A stretch of DNA of 35,437 nucleotides from Negativicutes bacterium (GTDB lineage: Bacteria > Bacillota > Negativicutes > Anaeromusales > Anaeromusaceae), in assembly GCA_009929485.1 (NCBI GenBank), contig SAAJ01000029.1, forward strand, positions 1 through 35,437, written 5' to 3'. The notes below the pieces were generated by a model, which saw only the letters and a program-made list of their open reading frames with translations, did not search any database and had not been told where the DNA came from. The position numbers and the translations under genes are program-made. Shown here one piece after another: positions 31,238 to 35,437 of this stretch (its first letter is position 1; each line of letters opens with the position of its first letter).

Positions 31238-31280
31238 CGTAACCCTCTGCGTACCCTCTGTTTACTCTGTTACTCTGTGT
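31238..31280 (-). repeat. R1 repeat copy L (inverted, degenerate)
   Basis: Minus strand: ACAGAGTAACAGAGTAAAC, AGAGGGTACG, AGAGGGTTACG. The TTGAAC end is not preserved. It lies 46 bases before pdxA2. Confidence 0.65.
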
Positions 31281-31325
31281 AGCGTTCCTAATTTTTATCT
31301 ACTTTATTTTAAGGAGCTGTTTATT

Positions 31326-32327
31326 ATGCAAAAACCGATTATTGCCATGCCTATGGGCGATCCCGCCGGCGTGGGTCCTGAAATTATCGTGAAATCCTTG
31401 AACCTTCCCGAAATCTACGAAACCTGCCGCCCGCTGGTGATTGGCGATGTGTCCGTGTTGGAGCAGGCTATGACCTTCTGCGGTATCAAGCTGGGCATTC
31501 ATCGTGTGGAAAATCCGCAAGATGGCAAGTATGAATTTGGCTCTATCGACGTTATCGACTTGAACAATGTAGATGTCAAAGAGCTGCAAATCGGTAAAGT
31601 GCAGGCGCTGTCTGGCCGCGCCGCCTTTGAATACATCAAAAAATCCATTGATTTGGCCATGGCTAAGGAAGTGGACGCCCTGGCGACAACGCCGATCAAC
31701 AAGGAATCACTGAAAGCCGCTCACGTTAACTATATCGGCCATACGGAAATTTTGGAAGACCTCTCCAACACCAAGAACCCCTTGACGATGTTCCAGGTAT
31801 TTGACCTGCGCGTGTTCTTCCTGACTCGCCATGTGTCGCTGCGCCGCGCTTGCGAGCTGGTAACGACGGAAAGCATGTATGAGTTCATTCACCGCTGCGC
31901 CAAGGCTCTTGAGGTGCTAGGCGTGAAAAATCCTCGCTTGGCTGTGGCCGGTCTTAACCCGCACAGCGGCGAGCATGGCCTCTTCGGTGACGAGGAAGTG
32001 CGTGAAATCGAACCGGCTATTGCCAAAGCCCAAGCAGACGGTTTGAATGTCGTAGGCCCGGTAGCGGCGGACTCGGTGTTCCATTTTGCCTTGAAAGGCA
32101 GATATGACGCCGTTCTCTCCCTGTATCATGACCAAGGCCATATTGCGACCAAGATGGTAGACTTTGAACGCACCATTTCCATTACCAACAATATGCCTTT
32201 CCTGCGTACCTCCGTTGACCACGGCACAGCGCTGGACATTGCCGGCACCGGCAAGGTCAGCGAAGTCAGCATGGTGGAAGCCATTAAGCTGGCGGCGCAA
32301 TACGCTCCCAACTTCAACAAGCACTAA
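31326..32327 (+). CDS. pdxA2: 4-phosphate dehydrogenase of the PdxA2 type
   Basis: A 333-residue NAD-dependent metal enzyme of the PdxA family. Landmarks: [11 protein letters not shown] (about 10-20), [15 protein letters not shown] (metal/substrate His), [19 protein letters not shown] (about 200-218) and [12 protein letters not shown] (about 261-272). In this setting it should oxidise and decarboxylate D-threonate or D-erythronate 4-phosphate to DHAP and CO2, rather than make pyridoxine. The neighbouring kinase and sugar-acid permease support this; a vitamin B6 role (true PdxA) is the alternative. AAGGAGC precedes the ATG. Its separation from dtnK by 247 bases of repeats is notable for genes of one pathway. 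Confidence 0.88.
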   Translation: MQKPIIAMPMGDPAGVGPEIIVKSLNLPEIYETCRPLVIGDVSVLEQAMTFCGIKLGIHRVENPQDGKYEFGSIDVIDLNNVDVKELQIGKVQALSGRAAFEYIKKSIDLAMAKEVDALATTPINKESLKAAHVNYIGHTEILEDLSNTKNPLTMFQVFDLRVFFLTRHVSLRRACELVTTESMYEFIHRCAKALEVLGVKNPRLAVAGLNPHSGEHGLFGDEEVREIEPAIAKAQADGLNVVGPVAADSVFHFALKGRYDAVLSLYHDQGHIATKMVDFERTISITNNMPFLRTSVDHGTALDIAGTGKVSEVSMVEAIKLAAQYAPNFNKH

Positions 32328-32346
32328 GCGCTTGTGGGCAGAGTGG

Positions 32347-32444
32347 TTCACGGGGAAGGTTCTCTTGAGTCGGTTATGAGAAGGCTCGGAAAAAAGTGAG
32401 CGGTCTTAAGAAGATGCTTTGGCTCGTTGAACCGCCCCTGTGAA
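32347..32444 (+). promoter_or_regulatory. Possible structured leader before gntP
   Basis: TTCACGGGG (32347-32355) can pair with CCCCTGTGAA (32435-32444), enclosing GCGGT (32400-32404) with ACCGC (32431-32435). The pairings share one base at 32435, so they may be alternative rather than simultaneous. No riboswitch class was recognised. Confidence 0.3.
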
Positions 32445-32510
32445 TCCGCCGCAAAGTCCTTTTTATAAATCGAACATTCATTTAGTACGATGAAGAAAGA
32501 AGGGTTAATG

Positions 32511-33851
32511 ATGGATCCGACAGTAAGTATGCTTTCTGTTCTTGGTATTGCTATTTTAATGATTATTGTTTTGAGCATCAAATTCCGCATTCATGCCTTT
32601 ATCTCTCTGTTGGCCGCATGTTTTCTCATTGCCTTTGCCACCGGCATGCCTCTTGATAAAATTGGCAAGTCCATTGAAGTTGGGATGGGCGGTACCTTGG
32701 GTTTCTTGGCGCCGATCCTGGCGCTGGGCGCTATCATCGGCAAGATGATGGAAATTTCCGGGGGCGCTGAAAAGCTGTCTCGGACGCTGATCAATATTAT
32801 TGGCAAAAGCCGCGCCGCTTGGGCGATGATGATTGTTGCCTATATCTGCGGTATTCCGGTTTTCCTGCAGGTAGGTATCGTACTTCTGACTCCGATTCTC
32901 TTCTGCGTTGTTAAAGAATCGAAGCAGCCTCTGGTAAAAATCGCGCTGGCGATGACTACCGCCTTGACGGTTGTTCACTGCATCGTACCGCCCCATCCGG
33001 CAGCCATGGCCATTGCTTTGGCTCTTAAAGCTGATGTGGGTAAAGTGATTTTCTATGGTCTTTTGGTTGGTTTGCCGGCTACCGCTTTGGCAGGCCCCAT
33101 TTACGGTCACTTCCTGTCGAAAACCAATGATCTGGAAGTGCCGGAGCAGTATCGTTGCGTGGAGCCGACTCCGGATGAAAAGTTGCCGGCTTTCGGTATT
33201 ACTCTCTTTACCATTTTGCTGCCGCTCTTGATGATGATTGGTAAAACTATCATTGAACTCGTAGGCGATAAGAATGCCGCTTACATGCCTATCGTTAATT
33301 TCCTGGGCAGCCCGATTACGGCTCTCTTTTTGGCGGCGATTCTTTCCTACTATGTCATGGGTCTGAAACGCGGTTTCTCTTTGGGCGATTTGGCTAAGAA
33401 AACCGAATCCGCCATGGGCCCGATGGCTACGATTATTTTGGTTATCGGCGCTGCCGGCGCGTTCAACCGCGTCATCCTGGACAGCGGCATCGGCGAAGTC
33501 CTCAAAACCGTGCTGACAACCATTCAGATCAGCCCGTTGATCATGGCTTGGGTTATTGCCATTGTCATGCGTTTTGCCATCGGCAGTGCTACTGTGGCGA
33601 TGATGACCTCCGCCGGTTTTATTACTCCGGTTTTGGCGGCCTATCCTTCGTTGGATCCGGCTTTGGTGGCGATCGCCATTGGCGCCGGCGCTATCGGGGC
33701 GTCTCATGTAACTGACCCCGGCTTCTGGTTTGTAAAGGAGTCGCTGGGAATTCCGATGAACAAAATGTTTACCATTTATACCGGATCGACCACCATTGCC
33801 GCTGTTGTCGGCCTTGCAGGCACGTTGATTTTGGCGGCCGTTGTCGGCTGA
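32511..33851 (+). CDS. GntP family sugar-acid:proton symporter
   Basis: A 446-residue inner-membrane permease of the gluconate transporter family with about 12-14 hydrophobic segments. Family-like stretches are GGTLGFLAPILALGAIIGKMMEISGGAEKL, IPVFLQVGIVLLTPI, HCIVPPHPAA and GASHVTDPGFWFVKE. I chose ATG 32511 because AAGAAGGG lies 6 bases upstream; ATG 32490 overlaps that site. It follows kinase and PdxA2 genes and would import the four-carbon sugar acid, probably D-threonate. GntP members take gluconate and related aldonates, so the exact substrate is inferred. Confidence 0.92.
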   Translation: MDPTVSMLSVLGIAILMIIVLSIKFRIHAFISLLAACFLIAFATGMPLDKIGKSIEVGMGGTLGFLAPILALGAIIGKMMEISGGAEKLSRTLINIIGKSRAAWAMMIVAYICGIPVFLQVGIVLLTPILFCVVKESKQPLVKIALAMTTALTVVHCIVPPHPAAMAIALALKADVGKVIFYGLLVGLPATALAGPIYGHFLSKTNDLEVPEQYRCVEPTPDEKLPAFGITLFTILLPLLMMIGKTIIELVGDKNAAYMPIVNFLGSPITALFLAAILSYYVMGLKRGFSLGDLAKKTESAMGPMATIILVIGAAGAFNRVILDSGIGEVLKTVLTTIQISPLIMAWVIAIVMRFAIGSATVAMMTSAGFITPVLAAYPSLDPALVAIAIGAGAIGASHVTDPGFWFVKESLGIPMNKMFTIYTGSTTIAAVVGLAGTLILAAVVG

Positions 33852-33903
33852 ATTTCATAAGAAGGCCGGCCTGAGAGATTTAGAGAAAATGGCCGGTATT
33901 GTT

Positions 33904-33941
33904 CAAGAAACACCTGCTGATGTCGGCAGGTGTTTCTTGTT
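33904..33941 (+). terminator. Terminator after gntP
   Basis: CAAGAAACACCTGC and GCAGGTGTTTCTTG form a perfect 14-bp stem around 8 bases. The T-run is short (TT after the stem, with TTTCTT inside the arm). Confidence 0.7.
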
Positions 33942-34007
33942 GACTTGTGTTTTGCGGCTTCTTTTTATAATATAGAAGAAGAAACTTTGTAACGGAGGAT
34001 ATAGGGC

Positions 34008-34973
34008 ATGATTGAACAGGCAAGACAGGTACTGCGTATGGAGGCGGCTGCGATTGAAGCGCTTATTCCGCGTATTGACGAACAGTTTGTGTTGGCGGCG
34101 CAGCTGATTTTGGAAACTAAGGGCCGGCTCATTGTTACCGGCATGGGCAAGCCGGGCCATGTAGGGCAGAAGATCACGGCAACCATGCTGAGTACAGGTA
34201 CGCCCTCGTTTTTTCTGCATCCGGCGGAAGGCATTCATGGCGACTTGGGCATGGTGACGGAAGATGATATCGTTTTAGCGATCTCCAATAGCGGGGAAAC
34301 GTCGGAGGTTATTAATATTCTGCCCTCGATTCGTCGTATTGGCGCTAAGATTATTGCCATTTGCGGTAATGCTCAGTCAACGCTGGCGCAAAACGCGGAT
34401 GTGGTGCTGGACGCCTCGGTGGAGCAGGAAGCTTGTCCTTTGGGACTGGCGCCGACCACAAGCACGACGGCGGAGTTGGCTATGGGCGATGCTTTAGCGG
34501 TAGTACTCATGTCGGCGCGCAAGTTTACGGCGAATGATTTTGCCGTTTTTCATCCGGGCGGCGCTTTAGGGCGCAAGCTGCTGATGAAGGTGGCCAACGT
34601 CATGCACGGCGAAGAGGAGAATCCGACCGTAACCTTGGCTCAGAGCGTCAAGGAAGCGCTCTTTGTCATTACCGACAAGGGTCTTGGCGCTACTTCGGTA
34701 GTGGATGCAGAGGGTAAGCTGGTAGGGCTGATTACGGACGGAGACATCCGCCGTGGTCTGGAAAAGGGCCTGGATTTCCTGACTCATAACGTGGGCGAGC
34801 TGATGACCAAGCAGCCGCAGACCATTACGGCAGAGAAGCTGGCTGCTGAAGCGCTGCGCATGATGGAGCAGCATCGGCCCAAGCCGATTACCGTCCTGCC
34901 TGTAGTGGACAAAGAAGGCCGCTCCGTGGGATTGGTGCATGTTACCGACCTTTTGCGGCAGGGGATTGTGTAG
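34008..34973 (+). CDS. kdsD: Arabinose-5-phosphate isomerase (KpsF/GutQ family)
   Basis: Interconverts ribulose 5-phosphate and arabinose 5-phosphate, the first committed step towards Kdo for lipopolysaccharide. The 321-residue protein has an SIS domain (about 30-170; ISNSGETSEVINILP, FHPGGALGRKLLMKVA) and two CBS domains (about 200-320; GLITDGDIRRGLEKG, LVHVTDLLRQG). ACGGAGGATATAGGGC precedes the ATG. A perfect TATAAT at 33966-33971 lies upstream, but the nearest TTGACT (33940) is 20 bp away. It stands alone, without kdsA or kdsB. Its presence supports an outer membrane. A metabolic, GutQ-like role linked to the sugar-acid genes is possible but less likely. Confidence 0.92.
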   Translation: MIEQARQVLRMEAAAIEALIPRIDEQFVLAAQLILETKGRLIVTGMGKPGHVGQKITATMLSTGTPSFFLHPAEGIHGDLGMVTEDDIVLAISNSGETSEVINILPSIRRIGAKIIAICGNAQSTLAQNADVVLDASVEQEACPLGLAPTTSTTAELAMGDALAVVLMSARKFTANDFAVFHPGGALGRKLLMKVANVMHGEEENPTVTLAQSVKEALFVITDKGLGATSVVDAEGKLVGLITDGDIRRGLEKGLDFLTHNVGELMTKQPQTITAEKLAAEALRMMEQHRPKPITVLPVVDKEGRSVGLVHVTDLLRQGIV

Positions 34974-35137
34974 GGAAACTGCTGCTTTATTCGCACCACG
35001 CGTCAAAACAGTTCTTTTTACGCCAGACTTTGTCAGAAAGCCTCGACAGAGCGCCGCTCTGCCTGCGTTTTCTTTCGCGTCTGACGAAAAAATTCCTAGT
35101 TTTGTCGGAGCACTCATGAAAGCAGCAGCTTCCTGGA
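34974..35137 (+). repeat. R2 foldable element copy 3
   Basis: Begins at the base after the kdsD stop codon. Outer ends AAACTGCTGCTTTAT and ATGAAAGCAGCAGCTT pair over about 12 bp. The central stem is CGCCAGAC/GTCTGACG with one mismatch, flanked by TTTTT and AAAAA. The inner hairpin CAGAGC-GCC-GCTCTG is perfect. This is the best preserved copy. Confidence 0.8.
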
Positions 35138-35164
35138 ACTATCAATAATAGTGGTTACGAAAAG

Positions 35165-35206
35165 AGGCCCTTCAAGACGGTGTGAAACCGTTTTGAAGGG
35201 CCTTTT
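35165..35206 (+). terminator. Terminator after kdsD and R2
   Basis: AGGCCCTTCAAGACGGT pairs with ACCGTTTTGAAGGGCCT, then TTT. It lies about 190 bases after the kdsD stop, beyond the R2 element. Confidence 0.88.
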
Positions 35207-35320
35207 AGTACGTATACTACAATTTATAAGTTTTTACGGCTTAAAAACCTAGAGTTATTAAGGGTTCGGAGCTTCTGTATAAACGGCGGCATAACTGTAT
35301 TTGAGACAAGATTTGCGCGC

Positions 35321-35412
35321 GACTCGCAAAAATAGGAGTCGACGGCAGTTCCGCGAACTCGCTGGCGCTCAGACATACGGAACTTTTCTCCGTCGCCTCC
35401 TGTTTTTGCGTC
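35321..35412. repeat. Long imperfect inverted repeat
   Basis: GACTCGCAAAAATAGGAG continues as TCGACGGCAGTTCCG (to 35353) and pairs almost completely with CGGAACTTTTCTCCGTCG plus CCTCCTGTTTTTGCGTC (35378-35412), around a loop of 24 bases. The stem would be about 30 bp with small bulges. It could be a terminator-like or mobile foldable element. No coding support was found for 35207-35437. Confidence 0.65.
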
Positions 35413-35437
35413 CTGCGGACCGTCTTGCTCCAAAAAA

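Noticed and set aside
32556..33707. 383-codon minus-strand frame inside gntP
   Set aside because: Antisense shadow of a membrane protein gene; its Gln/His/Asn/Arg-rich composition has no domain sense.
1..35437. tRNA or rRNA genes
   Set aside because: No cloverleaf with a TTCRA-type T-loop and CCA-proximal stem, and no conserved rRNA segment, was found by eye in the gaps.

Overview
The window reads as chromosomal DNA of an anaerobic, amino-acid- and organic-acid-fermenting diderm Firmicute. Negativicutes, and probably Sporomusaceae, is my best inference. Support: Firmicute-type genes (DUF951, YedF plus a DUF3343 protein, a C69 dipeptidase, a ZTP/pfl riboswitch), strong AGGAGG ribosome sites, an oxygen-sensitive glycyl-radical pyruvate formate-lyase, and a KdsD-type arabinose-5-phosphate isomerase, which points to Kdo/LPS and an outer membrane. 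I name no species. No rRNA, tRNA, CRISPR array or transposase gene was seen.

Layout. 1-1480 is debris around a cas6 gene: a fragment of a sigma-54 regulator gene before it, a broken Cmr1-like start after it, then scraps and a terminator. 1500-3600 holds a heptad-repeat coiled-coil gene (-) and a Fic AMP-transferase gene (+), bracketed by two related 50-65 bp repeats. 3665-9377: a sigma-54 enhancer-binding protein, a textbook -24/-12 promoter, then a C26 gamma-glutamyl hydrolase, an APC permease and an L-cysteine desulfidase (CyuA family). 9546-11456: selD-yedF-DUF3343, overlapping genes for selenium handling. 11453-12362: repeats, a folded element and DUF951. 12386-14074 (-): a chemotaxis receptor. 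14353-17769: promoter, ZTP riboswitch with terminator, pflB and pflA. 17909-23528: ychF, cupin, quinone-reductase-like flavoprotein, broken lplA, PNPOx-like protein, metallophosphoesterase and D-2-hydroxyacid dehydrogenase. 23649-26049 (-): a DOMON lipoprotein and an exported C69 dipeptidase. 26359-28606: an FMN reductase (-) and a POT peptide importer (+). 28867-33851: DeoR regulator, four-carbon acid-sugar kinase, PdxA2 dehydrogenase and GntP permease, a complete-looking D-threonate-type route to DHAP. 34008-34973: kdsD.

How it works together (inference). The cell exports a dipeptidase, imports peptides (POT) and amino acids (APC), breaks gamma-glutamyl compounds and cysteine down to pyruvate, H2S and ammonia, and splits pyruvate with Pfl. 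Purine/folate status (ZTP) tunes Pfl. A separate DeoR-controlled unit imports and degrades a four-carbon sugar acid.

The most unusual content is non-coding. (1) A dispersed purine-rich family (called R1 here; at least 13 copies or part-copies, all intergenic) has TTGAACAGGAG-type ends. It is often arranged as head-to-head inverted pairs around a terminator, hairpin or whole gene, and it overlaps stop codons or truncates genes. (2) A ~160 bp foldable element (R2; 3 copies) starts 0-6 nt after the stop codons of three unrelated genes, always in sense orientation, with compensatory base changes in its central stem. (3) There is a single three-way-junction element at 11731-11850 and a long inverted repeat at 35321-35412. 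I did not recognise R1, R2 or these two structures as described families.
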